From CAYVUV01 sp964455095 (GTDB lineage Bacteria; Desulfobacterota; Binatia; HRBIN30; CADEER01), in contig CAYVUV010000328.1 in the NCBI GenBank assembly GCA_964455095.1, forward strand, positions 7,036 to 71,035: 64,000 nt of DNA, read 5' to 3'. Position 1 is the stretch's first letter. Each line of letters begins with the position of its first letter. Both the position numbers and the translations under genes were made by a program. Below are positions 53,725-62,278 of this stretch, piece by piece. Below the pieces are notes generated by a model. It saw nothing but the letters and a program-made list of their open reading frames with translations, was not told the DNA's origin and did no database searches.

Positions 53725-54597
53725 ATGAAAGTAGGGATCACACTGCCGACGATGATCGCCAGCACCGGGGGCGACCTGTTGATGGAGTGGGCGCGGCGCG
53801 CCGACGCCGGCCCCTTCTCCAGCCTCGCCGTCGGCGAGCGTATCACGTACCACAACTTCGATCTCATCGTGTCCATGGCCGCGGCCGCCGCGGTGACACG
53901 GCGCATTCGCCTGGTGTCGACCGTGGCGGTGATGCCGCTGCATCACGCCGCCGTGTTGGCCAAGCAGTCGGCCAGCCTCGACGTGCTCTCGGGCGGCCGC
54001 TTGACCCTCGGTGTCGGGATCGGCGGCCGCGAGGAGGATTGCCTCGCCGTCGGCGTGCCGATCGCCAAGCGCCACCAGCGGATGGAGGAGCAGGTCGCGC
54101 TCATGCGCCGGCTCTGGCGCGGCGAGCCGCCGTATCCCGGCGCGGCGCCGATCGGACCGGCGCCGGTGCAGCCCGGCGGCCCCGAGATCATCGTCGGCGC
54201 CATCTTCCCCAACGCCGTGCGGCGTGTCGCGCGCTGGGCCGACGGCCTGTCGGCGTGGAGCTTCGAGCCCAATGTGGAGGTGATTCGCGAGACCTACCGC
54301 ATCGCGGAAGCCGCCTGGGAAGCGGCGGGCCGCGCCAGCCGGCCGCGCTTCGTCATGGGGTGCTACTACGCGCTCGGCCCGCGCGCCGACGAGCACGTGC
54401 AGGCGGCGCTGAGCCAGTACCACGCCTACTTCGGCGCCGACGTCGCGGCCTCGATCGTCAGGCAGGTGCGCACCCGGTCACCCGCCGCGGTGCGCGACGT
54501 GCTGCGCGCCTTCGCCGACATCGGCACCGACGAGCTGATCCTCGTACCGGTGGCAAACGAGCTCGACCAGCTCGAGCGCCTCGCCGAATTGCTCTGA
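53725..54597 (+). CDS. LLM-class (luciferase-like) flavin/F420 oxidoreductase
   Basis: Protein of 290 residues with the luciferase-like monooxygenase fold: MKVGITLPT, FSSLAVGERI, IRLVSTVAVMPLHHAAVLAKQ, the LTLGVGIGGREED motif and PNAVRRVARWADG. It uses FMN or F420; which one cannot be told from sequence. It follows the aldo/keto reductase by 20 bases, making a three-gene redox operon. It converges on the acetoacetate-decarboxylase-like gene with a four-base gap. Confidence 0.88.
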   Translation: MKVGITLPTMIASTGGDLLMEWARRADAGPFSSLAVGERITYHNFDLIVSMAAAAAVTRRIRLVSTVAVMPLHHAAVLAKQSASLDVLSGGRLTLGVGIGGREEDCLAVGVPIAKRHQRMEEQVALMRRLWRGEPPYPGAAPIGPAPVQPGGPEIIVGAIFPNAVRRVARWADGLSAWSFEPNVEVIRETYRIAEAAWEAAGRASRPRFVMGCYYALGPRADEHVQAALSQYHAYFGADVAASIVRQVRTRSPAAVRDVLRAFADIGTDELILVPVANELDQLERLAELL

Positions 54598-54601
54598 GCG
54601 C

Positions 54602-55360
54602 TCACGCCGGCTCGGGCACCTCGAAGCGGCCGCGCATCTTCTCCATCCACATCGTCATCAGCGCTCGCTTCGGCAGGCCGAGGCTGCGCAGCTCGTCCGC
54701 GATCGGATGGCGGCCGAGGGTCAGCTCGGCGCCGCCGAGCCGAAAACCAACCCCCTCTCCGCCCGAGGCGAAGACGGTCTTGTGCAGCGCGCCGTCGATG
54801 AACGTGTAGGTCGTCATCGGCGCGTCGGGCAGGCGGCGCGTCCCGCCGCACGGCAGGGACAACGTCAGGGCATGCTCGCCGTCGGCCACCAGCCGACAGG
54901 TGCTGCGCGCGCCGGAGCGCGAGATCTCGATCTCTTCGACGGTTTTCGGAAAGCCCCAGATGCCGCGCCCGGCCTCGCAGGTGAAGCGGCCGTCGACCGG
55001 CAGGCGGTGGATGTAGGTCGCCACCTGCCCGCGCACAAAGTCGCGCACCAGGCCGACGTAGGGCAGGCCGCGCGGCGCGCCGCGCTCGCGCACGAAGAAG
55101 GCGATCGAGACCTCGTTGTACTGACCGAGGTCGTTGTCGCGGTATTGGATCGCCGCCAGGCTGCACAACGCCTGGCCGGGCCACAGCTCCGGCAACTCGA
55201 GGCGGTCGCTCGGAATCAGTCGGCGCGCCGCCGCCGCCGAGACGGCGAACGTCGCCGCGGCGGAAGACGCGTCGCGCACGCACACTGGCATCTCCACCTG
55301 TTGGCCGAGGATCGTATACGTCGCCGGCCGTGCCGACACCGCCGCGCTGCTCGCTGTCAT
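54602..55360 (-). CDS. acetoacetate decarboxylase-like protein
   Basis: Protein of 252 residues of the ADC-like family: YNEVSIAFFV, YIHRLPVDGRFTCEAGRGIWGFPKTVEE (given in part as GRGIWGFPKTVEEIEIS) and FRLGGAELTLGRHPIADELR. In true acetoacetate decarboxylase a Lys forms a Schiff base; a Lys is present in GFPK, but its role here is not established. Many family members instead act as aldolases or cyclases in natural-product routes. The internal ATG at 55360 fits the family length. Confidence 0.8.
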   Translation of the reverse strand: MTASSAAVSARPATYTILGQQVEMPVCVRDASSAAATFAVSAAAARRLIPSDRLELPELWPGQALCSLAAIQYRDNDLGQYNEVSIAFFVRERGAPRGLPYVGLVRDFVRGQVATYIHRLPVDGRFTCEAGRGIWGFPKTVEEIEISRSGARSTCRLVADGEHALTLSLPCGGTRRLPDAPMTTYTFIDGALHKTVFASGGEGVGFRLGGAELTLGRHPIADELRSLGLPKRALMTMWMEKMRGRFEVPEPA

Positions 55361-55415
55361 CGCCACCTCCCGCGCCCTGGCGCGGCGCGAATGTTCGCGC
55401 AGGTGCGCGGCGAGA

Positions 55416-56342
55416 TCAAGCGGATCGCCGACGCGTGGTCCAGTACACGCCGGCCAGCACGGCGGCGCCACCGGCGGCTTGCGCCAGATGAAATTCCTCG
55501 CCCAGCAACACCAGCGACAGCACGGCCGTCAGCGCCGGCACGAGGTAGACGAACACCACGGTGCGGTTGACGCCAACGGCGCGCACGCCGACGAGGAACA
55601 GTTGCCCGGCGAGCACCGACGACAGCAGCGCCATGGCCAGCACGCCGCCGATCGCTCCCGGAGACGCCGCGCCAAGCTGATCGATCGGATGCTCCCTCCA
55701 TCCCATGGCGAACAGCGCCACCGCACCGCCGCAGTAGATCGCGAAGTTGACCAGCGACGGCGGCAACGACGCCACGACGCGGCGCGAGGCGAGATTGAAG
55801 CACGCCCAGCACGCCGCCGCCGCCACGGCGAGCAGATCGCCGCGGTTGAGCGTCGCCAGCCCTTCCAGATGCGCGAGGTCGCCGCGCGTGATCACCGTCA
55901 CCGCGCCGGCGAGCGCCAACGCCACGCCGGCGAGCTGCCGGCGCTCGAGCCGCTCGCCCACCAGCGGCGACAGCAAGATGGTCAGCGCCGGATTGAGCGC
56001 GATCAGCAACGACGTATTCGTCGCGCTGGTGTGGGCCAGCGCGAGAAGGAACAGCCAGGGATACAGCACACCGCCGCAGAACCACATGATCGCCAGCGGC
56101 CGGCCGACGCTCGCCAGGCGCGCGGCGCTGGCGCGCTGGCGCCAGGCAAACGGCAACAGCATCAGCGTCGCGGCGACATAGCGCCAGGCCGCCACCGCCA
56201 GCGGCGCCATCTCGGCGAGCGCCACCTTGCCGGCAATGAACGCCGCCGCCCAACACAGCGTCGACAGCGCCAGCCCGGTATAGGCGACGGTCTCCGTCGC
56301 CGGCCGGCCCGGCGCCCGCGCAGCCATTTCGATCGACGCCAT
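55416..56342 (-). CDS. EamA/DMT-family transporter
   Basis: Protein of about 308 residues with ten hydrophobic segments and the two EamA repeats (LCWAAAFIAGKVALAEMAP, SATNTSLLIALNPALTILLS, and VFVYLVPALTAVLSLVLLGE in the second half). These export amino acids, nucleobases or other metabolites. I took the Met of MASIEMAARAPG as the start; a Met five codons later is possible. It lies 55 bases upstream of the ADC-like gene on the same strand. Confidence 0.87.
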   Translation of the reverse strand: MASIEMAARAPGRPATETVAYTGLALSTLCWAAAFIAGKVALAEMAPLAVAAWRYVAATLMLLPFAWRQRASAARLASVGRPLAIMWFCGGVLYPWLFLLALAHTSATNTSLLIALNPALTILLSPLVGERLERRQLAGVALALAGAVTVITRGDLAHLEGLATLNRGDLLAVAAAACWACFNLASRRVVASLPPSLVNFAIYCGGAVALFAMGWREHPIDQLGAASPGAIGGVLAMALLSSVLAGQLFLVGVRAVGVNRTVVFVYLVPALTAVLSLVLLGEEFHLAQAAGGAAVLAGVYWTTRRRSA

Positions 56343-56430
56343 GGGTGTCGATACCACCCACCGCGCACGGCAGCGAGAGGCTTCGACGACGTTGGAATCG
56401 GCCGGCGCGTCGCGTCCGGACTCAACTGGT

Positions 56431-56450
56431 ATTGATTTTCATTTTCAACT
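56431..56450 (+). promoter_or_regulatory. probable Fur box before the imelysin operon
   Basis: ATTGATTTTCATTTTCAACT stands out in GC-rich sequence 45 bases before the first start codon. It contains TGATTTTCATTTTCA, an AT-rich 7-1-7 pattern like known Fur sites (TGAtAATnATTaTCA). A weak promoter could overlap it (TTGATT at 56432, GATACC at 56455). The genes downstream are iron-linked. Confidence 0.6.
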
Positions 56451-56494
56451 AAGCGATACCTCGACCTTGGCTTTTGAGCGGGGGAGGAACGAAC

Positions 56495-57850
56495 GTGCGC
56501 GACAGACTCGGACAGTGGGCCCGGTTGGCCGGCATGATCGCGCTGTGCGCGGCGATGCCGCTGGCGGCGCGGGCGCAGCTCTGCGAAGGCGACTGCGACG
56601 GCAACCGCACCGTCACGGTCGACGAGCTGATCCGCGGTGTCGGCTTTGCGCTCGGCACCGGGGGTGAGTGCGCTTCGCTCGACCGCGACCGCGACGGCGC
56701 CGCGCAAATCGACGAGCTGGTCGCCGCGGTGCGACGCGCCCTCGACGGCTGCGACGACGGACTGTCACCTGCCGCCGCCGTGGTGCGGCACTACGCCGAC
56801 ATGCTGTACGCCAACTACGCCGACGCCGCGCGCCTGGCGGGCGCCTTGCGTACCTCGATTCGGGCTTTCGTCGCCAGCCCCAGTGCCGGCACGCTCGCCG
56901 CGGCCAAAGACGCGTGGTTCGCGGCCCGCCCCACCTATCTGCAAACCGAAGCCGCGCGCTTCTACGGCGGGCCGATCGACAACGACGAAGACGGCCCGGA
57001 AGGCTTCATCAACGCCTGGCCACTCGACGAAGCGTACATCGACTATGTCGAGGGCAACGCGCAAGCCGGCATCATCAACGACCTGGTGAACTTTCCCGAG
57101 ATCACCATCGCGACCCTCGTCGACGCCAACGAGGCCGGCGGCGAAACCAACATCGCCACGGGCTGGCACGCGATCGAGTTCCTGCTGTGGGGGCAGGATG
57201 AGAGCGCCGACGGACCGGGGAATCGCCCCTTCACCGACTACGTGACGGACGCCGGCGGCACCGCCGCCAATCAAACCCGACGCGGGACGTACCTGCTGCT
57301 CGCCGCCGATCTCTTGATCGCAGATCTCAACCAGGTGAAAGACGCCTGGGCGCCCGGCCACCCAGACAACTACCGCACCGAGCTGCTCTCGGTGGCGACC
57401 GACGAGGCCTTGCGCCGCATCCTGACCGGCATGGGCACACTTAGCGGCGGCGAGCTCACCGGCGAGCGCCTGGCGACGGCGTTCGAGACCAAAGACCAGG
57501 AAGACGAGCACTCGTGCTTCTCCGACAACACGCACGTTGACCACCGCAATGACGCGCTCGGCATCCAGAACTTCTGGCTCGGTCGCTACAGCGATCTCGA
57601 CGGCCCGGGCATCGTCGATCTGGTCGCCGCGGTCGACGCCGACCTCGCCGCCGAGACATCCGCCCAGATCCAGGCCGCCGTCGACGCGCTGTTCGCCATC
57701 CCCACGCCGTTCGACCAGGCCATTCTCGGCCCCGATTCGACGCCCGGTCGCATGGCCATCGCCGCGGCGATCGACGAGCTCAACGCGCAAACCAATCTGA
57801 TCGCTACCTGCGCCGAGGCGCTCGGCATCTCCATCAGCACGACCGGATAG
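56495..57850 (+). CDS. imelysin-family protein with dockerin-like N-terminal repeats
   Basis: Secreted protein of 451 residues. A signal peptide (LAGMIALCAAMPLAARAQ) is followed by two Ca-binding dockerin/EF-hand-like units, DCDGNRTVTVDEL and DRDRDGAAQIDELVAAV, bounded by Cys (about residues 32-90). The imelysin domain has the GxHxxE motif as TGWHAIEFLLWGQD, proposed to bind metal, and ends EALGIS. Imelysin/ICMP/IrpA proteins are periplasmic or outer-membrane, iron-regulated and probably help iron uptake. The GTG start is chosen for the GGGGGAGG site eight bases upstream. It heads an operon under a likely Fur box. The dockerin-like add-on is unusual for imelysins. Confidence 0.9.
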   Translation: MRDRLGQWARLAGMIALCAAMPLAARAQLCEGDCDGNRTVTVDELIRGVGFALGTGGECASLDRDRDGAAQIDELVAAVRRALDGCDDGLSPAAAVVRHYADMLYANYADAARLAGALRTSIRAFVASPSAGTLAAAKDAWFAARPTYLQTEAARFYGGPIDNDEDGPEGFINAWPLDEAYIDYVEGNAQAGIINDLVNFPEITIATLVDANEAGGETNIATGWHAIEFLLWGQDESADGPGNRPFTDYVTDAGGTAANQTRRGTYLLLAADLLIADLNQVKDAWAPGHPDNYRTELLSVATDEALRRILTGMGTLSGGELTGERLATAFETKDQEDEHSCFSDNTHVDHRNDALGIQNFWLGRYSDLDGPGIVDLVAAVDADLAAETSAQIQAAVDALFAIPTPFDQAILGPDSTPGRMAIAAAIDELNAQTNLIATCAEALGISISTTG

Positions 57851-57851
57851 C

Positions 57852-59390
57852 GTGCGGTCGTCACTTCGCCTGTTTGGCGGCCGCCGCGGCCGCGCGCTGA
57901 TCGTCGGCCCCCTCGCCTGCGTGCTGATGGCCTGCGGCGACGACTCCGGCCACCGCAACCACCCGACGCCCACACCGACCAGCTCGCCGACGCCGGCCGA
58001 CACGCCCACCGCGCCGGCGACCGCGACGCCGTCGAGCACCGCCACGCCGGCGGCCACCCCGTCGCCGCGGCCGAGCCGGCCGGCCACCGATGCGCTGTCG
58101 GGTGGCGAGACCACCGTCTTCGACACCACCGCGAGCGCGTTCGCGCAGCCGGCCCGCAACCTGGCGCTCGATCTGCGCACCGACTTCTTCGTCGGCAACG
58201 CGCTCTTCAACCGCAACTGGGTGACCGCGCCGTCGTCGACGGAGGGGTCGGATGGTCTCGGCCCGGTGTTCAACGCGCGCTCGTGCTCCGCCTGCCATTT
58301 CAAAGACGGGCGCGGCCGGCCGCCGCTCACCGCCGATGAGCCGATGCTGTCGATGCTGATTCGCCTCAGCGTGCCCGGCACCGCCGCCGACGGCGGGCCG
58401 CTCGCCGAACCGAGTTACGGCGGGCAGCTCGGCCCGCAGGCCATCCTCGGTGTTGCGGCCGAGGGTCGCGCGATAGTCGCGTACGACGAGCAACCCGGCG
58501 CCTTCGCCGACGGCGAGCCGTTCAGCCTGCGCGTTCCGCAACTCAGCTTTGCCGACCTCGCCTACGGGCCATTGCCAGCCGACATCCAGACCTCGCCCCG
58601 CGTCGCACCCGCGCTGATCGGGCTCGGCCTCCTCGCCGCCGTCGACGAGGCGAGTCTGCTGCAAACAGAAGATCCGAACGACCGCGACGGCGACGGCATC
58701 TCGGGCCGCGCCAACCGCGTCTGGGATCGCCGCCGCCAGGCAGTCGCCGTCGGCCGCTTCGGCTGGAAAGCGAACCAGCCCACCCTCGAGCAGCAGAACG
58801 CCGGCGCCTTTCTCGGCGATATCGGCGTCACCTCGCCGCTCTTTCCCGAGGCGGACTGCCCCGCCGTGCAGAGCGCCTGCCTCACCGCGCCGTCGGGCGG
58901 CGACCCCGAGGTCGACCAGCAGAAGCTCGACTTCGTGACGTTTTACACCCACCTGCTCGCCGTGCCGGCGCGCCGCGACATCAACGATACGTCGGTCCGC
59001 GACGGCGAAGCGTTGTTCGCCGCGCTCGGCTGCGCCGCTTGCCATACGCCCACGGTCGTCACCGGCGAGCTGCTCGGCTTCCCGGAGCTCTCCGGGCAGA
59101 CCATTCACCCCTACACCGACCTGCTGCTGCACGACATGGGCGACGCGCTGGCCGACGGGCGCCCCGACTACGCCGCCGACGGCCGCGAATGGCGCACGCC
59201 GCCGCTGTGGGGGATCGGCCTGCTCGAAACCGTCAACCGGCACCAGCTGTTGCTGCACGATGGTCGCGCGCGCGGTGCCAGCGAGGCGATTCTCTGGCAC
59301 GGCGGCGAGGCGGAAGCCGCGCGCGAGCGCTTCCTGAACCTGCCGAAATCCGACCGCGAAGCGCTACTGCGCTTTCTGGAGTCCCTATGA
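57852..59390 (+). CDS. di-haem DUF1111 (thiol-oxidoreductase-like) lipoprotein
   Basis: Protein of 512 residues. The lipobox VLMAC gives a lipoprotein with a Thr/Pro-rich linker (TPTPTSSPTPADTPTAPATA, residues 39-58). Two c-type haem motifs, CSACH near residue 142 and CAACH near residue 397, place it in the DUF1111 di-haem peroxidase-like family. It starts with GTG one base after the imelysin stop and overlaps the next gene (ATGA). The imelysin, DUF1111, imelysin order matches clusters around PA4370-4373 in Pseudomonas. It may oxidise or reduce iron in the periplasm. Confidence 0.88.
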   Translation: MRSSLRLFGGRRGRALIVGPLACVLMACGDDSGHRNHPTPTPTSSPTPADTPTAPATATPSSTATPAATPSPRPSRPATDALSGGETTVFDTTASAFAQPARNLALDLRTDFFVGNALFNRNWVTAPSSTEGSDGLGPVFNARSCSACHFKDGRGRPPLTADEPMLSMLIRLSVPGTAADGGPLAEPSYGGQLGPQAILGVAAEGRAIVAYDEQPGAFADGEPFSLRVPQLSFADLAYGPLPADIQTSPRVAPALIGLGLLAAVDEASLLQTEDPNDRDGDGISGRANRVWDRRRQAVAVGRFGWKANQPTLEQQNAGAFLGDIGVTSPLFPEADCPAVQSACLTAPSGGDPEVDQQKLDFVTFYTHLLAVPARRDINDTSVRDGEALFAALGCAACHTPTVVTGELLGFPELSGQTIHPYTDLLLHDMGDALADGRPDYAADGREWRTPPLWGIGLLETVNRHQLLLHDGRARGASEAILWHGGEAEAARERFLNLPKSDREALLRFLESL

Positions 59391-60496
59391 TGCCCCATCC
59401 CACCAAGCTTCATCGCGCCCTCGTCCTCACCGCCGCCCTCTGCGCATGCGGCGGCGGATCGGGCGGGAGCAGTCCGGGTCCGCGCCGCGAGATGCTGCAG
59501 CAGCTCGCTGCCGAAGTCATCGTCCCCGCCTACCGGCAGCTCGCCGACCGGGCCGCGGCACTGGTGGTGGCCGCCGAGGGTCTGCGCGATGCGCCGAGCC
59601 CCGCCACCTTGACCGCCGCGCAGGAGGCCTGGCGCGCGACGCGGCAGGCGTGGAAGCGCACGGCCGCGTTCGAGATCGGCCCCGCCGCCACGCTCCGCAC
59701 CGCCGCGAAGATCGACTGGTCGCCCATCCGCGGCGACCGCATCGAACGCGAGATCGACGGCACCGAGCCGCTGACCGCCGCGCACATCGAGGATCTCGGC
59801 GCCAACGTCAAAGGATTGCTCGCCCTCGAGTACCTCCTGTTCGATCCCGCCGTCGAGGAGACCGCGCTCGATGCGCTGGGCGCCGACCCGCGCCGGCGCG
59901 CCTACGTTGCGGCGTTGGCCGGCAACCTGGCGGAGCAAGTGCGGCAGCTGCGCGACGCATGGGAACCCGACGTCGGCAACTTCAGCGCCGAGCTGGTGAT
60001 GGCGGGCCAGGGCAGCGCCACCTATGCAACGCTGAAGAGCGCGGTGGACGAGCTGGTGAACCACATGATCTTCCTCAGCGAAGACGTCGCCGACGCGCAG
60101 CTGCTGGCGCCGCTCGGGGCGCGCACGGGCGGGACGCCGCGGCCCGATCTGATCGCGGCGCACCGCAGCCAGAGCGGGCTCGCCGACGTGCGCGACGGCC
60201 TGGCGAGCATCGCCCTGCTCTACCTGGGCGGCGACCAGCCGGCGACACACGGCGGCTTCAGCGCCGTCGTCAACGAGCTCAACCCCATCACCGACGGCGC
60301 CATCGCCAGCTCGCTCATTCGCGCCGCGCGCGCCGCGGGCGAGATCCCCGCGCCGCTCGAAGTGGCCGTCACGACCGCCCCCGAGGAGGTCGCGCGCGCC
60401 CAGCAACACACCAAGACCGTCATGCGCCATCTCGAGATCGATCTCATCGCCGTCCTCGGCACAACGCTGCGCTTCAATCCCAGCGACGGCGACTGA
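59387..60496 (+). CDS. second imelysin-family lipoprotein
   Basis: Protein of 369 residues. The signal ends in a lipobox-like LCACGGG, so it is probably a lipoprotein. The imelysin fold is indicated by VIVPAYRQLADRAAAL at the start and NHMIFLSEDVAD later. Where active imelysins have GxHxxE, this one reads KGLLALEYLLFD, so the His is replaced by Leu. It may be a structural partner of the first imelysin. The start overlaps the DUF1111 stop; a second Met follows at once. Confidence 0.85.
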   Translation: MMPHPTKLHRALVLTAALCACGGGSGGSSPGPRREMLQQLAAEVIVPAYRQLADRAAALVVAAEGLRDAPSPATLTAAQEAWRATRQAWKRTAAFEIGPAATLRTAAKIDWSPIRGDRIEREIDGTEPLTAAHIEDLGANVKGLLALEYLLFDPAVEETALDALGADPRRRAYVAALAGNLAEQVRQLRDAWEPDVGNFSAELVMAGQGSATYATLKSAVDELVNHMIFLSEDVADAQLLAPLGARTGGTPRPDLIAAHRSQSGLADVRDGLASIALLYLGGDQPATHGGFSAVVNELNPITDGAIASSLIRAARAAGEIPAPLEVAVTTAPEEVARAQQHTKTVMRHLEIDLIAVLGTTLRFNPSDGD

Positions 60497-60503
60497 CCCT
60501 TTC

Positions 60504-61886
60504 ATGAATCGCCTCTTTCGCCCGCTCGACATCGCCTCGCTGGTGGCGTTCCGCCTCGCCTTTGGCGCCCTCATGCTGTGCGCCGTCGGGCGCTATTTCG
60601 CGCACGGCTGGATCGATCAGTTCTTCGTCGTACCGCACGTGTTCTTCCCCTACCCCGGCCTGAGCTGGCTCGCGCCGCTGCCGTCCGGCGGCATGTACCT
60701 GCTCTACGCGCTGCTCGGTGCCCTCGCCCTCTGTGTGCTGCTCGGGCTGTGGTATCGCACCAGCGCGGCGCTGTTCTGCATCGGGTTCACCTACGCGCAC
60801 CTGATCGACCGCACCAACTATCTCAACCACTACCATCTGGTGACGCTGCTCAGCTTCCTGCTCGTCTTCGTGCCCGCCCACCGCGCGTACTCGCTCGACG
60901 TCTGGCGCGGCGCCGTACACCGCAGCACGACGGCGCCGGCGTGGAGCATCTGGATCCTGCGCTTCCAGCTCGGCGTGGTCTACGTCTTCGGCGCGGTGGC
61001 GAAGCTCAATCCGGATTGGCTGCTGGCGGCACAGCCGCTGCGCATCTGGCTCGGCGCCAACGTCGACACGCCGGTCGTCGGCGCGCTCTTCGAGCAGGCG
61101 TGGGTCGCCTATGCGTTCAGCTATGCGGGCTTGCTCTTCGACCTGTCCATCGTGCCGCTGCTGCTCTGGCGCCACACGCGCGCCGCCGCGTACGGCGCAG
61201 TCATCGTGTTCCACGTGCTTACGGCCTGGCTGTTCCCGATCGGGATGTTCCCGTGGATCATGATGCTGCTGACACCGATCTTCTTCGCGCCCGACTGGCC
61301 GCGCCGCTGGCAACAGCCGCGCCCTGCACCCGCGCCCCTGCCCGCCGCGCCGCAATGGACGGCGGCACGCGTCTGCGGGGTTGGCGCCGCGGGGGCCTAC
61401 GTCCTCCTACAGGTCGCCATCCCGGCGCGGCACTTCGCCTATCCCGGCGATGTGCACTGGACCGAATCCGGCTTCCGCTTCGCCTGGCAGATCATGGTCA
61501 TGGAGAAGTACGGCCAGGCCAGCTTCCGCGTCAGCGACCCCGACCGCGGCGACACCTGGGCGGCCGACCCGCGCGCCGTGCTCACGCCACTGCAGGCGCG
61601 GATGATGGCGACGCAGCCCGACATGGTGCTGTCTTTCGCGCACTATCTGGCCGCCGCGGCACAGGCCGCCGGGCACCAGCGCGTCGAGGTGCGGGCCGAT
61701 GTGTACGCGTCATTGAACGGGCGGCCGCATCAGCGCCTCATCGACCCCGACGTCGATCTGGCCGCCGTATCGGAGTGGTCCGACCGGCGCGACTGGGTGC
61801 TGCCCCTGCGGCCGCCGGCCGAGTCGGATCGCACCGGGACCGCGCACGCCGGCGTGGCCAGTTGCAACGTTCACGAATTGATGTAG
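60504..61886 (+). CDS. HTTM-domain (vitamin K gamma-carboxylase-like) membrane protein
   Basis: Protein of 460 residues with about seven membrane segments in the HTTM pattern: FRLAFGALMLCAVGRYF, DRTNYLNHYHLVTLLSFLL and VPAHRAYSLDVWRG, then FGAVAKLNPDWL. The C-terminal 120 residues are soluble. It resembles bacterial relatives of vitamin-K-dependent gamma-glutamyl carboxylase; those in imelysin clusters have no proven activity. It begins seven bases after the second imelysin, so it is the last gene of the operon. Confidence 0.88.
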   Translation: MNRLFRPLDIASLVAFRLAFGALMLCAVGRYFAHGWIDQFFVVPHVFFPYPGLSWLAPLPSGGMYLLYALLGALALCVLLGLWYRTSAALFCIGFTYAHLIDRTNYLNHYHLVTLLSFLLVFVPAHRAYSLDVWRGAVHRSTTAPAWSIWILRFQLGVVYVFGAVAKLNPDWLLAAQPLRIWLGANVDTPVVGALFEQAWVAYAFSYAGLLFDLSIVPLLLWRHTRAAAYGAVIVFHVLTAWLFPIGMFPWIMMLLTPIFFAPDWPRRWQQPRPAPAPLPAAPQWTAARVCGVGAAGAYVLLQVAIPARHFAYPGDVHWTESGFRFAWQIMVMEKYGQASFRVSDPDRGDTWAADPRAVLTPLQARMMATQPDMVLSFAHYLAAAAQAAGHQRVEVRADVYASLNGRPHQRLIDPDVDLAAVSEWSDRRDWVLPLRPPAESDRTGTAHAGVASCNVHELM

Positions 61887-61932
61887 GTTCTGCCAGGACG
61901 ATTTTGTACGGTCCGCCGGCAACACGCGGCGG

Positions 61933-61963
61933 GTGTTGGAGTCAGCGTTAGAGTCAGAGGAGG
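61933..61963. repeat. single arm of degenerate six-base repeat
   Basis: GTTGGAGTCAGCGTTAGAGT followed by CAGAGGAGGAT has a six-base period (GGAGTC, AGAGTC). Its end doubles as the ribosome site (GAGGAGG) of the ribbon-helix-helix gene. Related arms occur at 37.2, 41.4 and 45.3 kb. Confidence 0.4.
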
Positions 61964-61970
61964 ATGAAAC

Positions 61971-62237
61971 ATGCGATCGAATTTGAGATTGGCAGATCTG
62001 CGGCGCCCGCCGCGCGTGAGCAAGCTGATGAACGTCAAGGTTCCCACCTGGGTCAGCGACGCCATCGACCGGGTGGTCAAGGACATGGGTTGCTCGAAAA
62101 CCGAAGTGGTCATCGCGTTGCTCAACGAGGGGCTCGACGTCGCCCATGAGCGCATGGCAGTGAAGTTCCCGCCCGCGGGCGCAACGCCCGCCCCGCGCCG
62201 CTCGCGCGGCGGCCGGCGCCCACGCCGCCAGGCCTGA
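61971..62237 (+). CDS. ribbon-helix-helix DNA-binding protein
   Basis: Protein of 88 residues. LMNVKVPTWVSDAIDRVVKD gives the beta-strand and first helix of an RHH (CopG/Arc) fold, and CSKTEVVIALLNEGLDV gives the second helix. The C-terminal tail is Arg-rich (RRSRGGRRPRRQA). It may be a small repressor, perhaps of the adjacent metal transporter or an antitoxin without toxin in view. A strong GAGGAGG site precedes the ATG. The next gene converges on it with a 41-base gap. Confidence 0.75.
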   Translation: MRSNLRLADLRRPPRVSKLMNVKVPTWVSDAIDRVVKDMGCSKTEVVIALLNEGLDVAHERMAVKFPPAGATPAPRRSRGGRRPRRQA

Positions 62238-62278
62238 TCCCGATCGTCGCCGCCGGGTGAGGACGCGATGCCGCGTCG

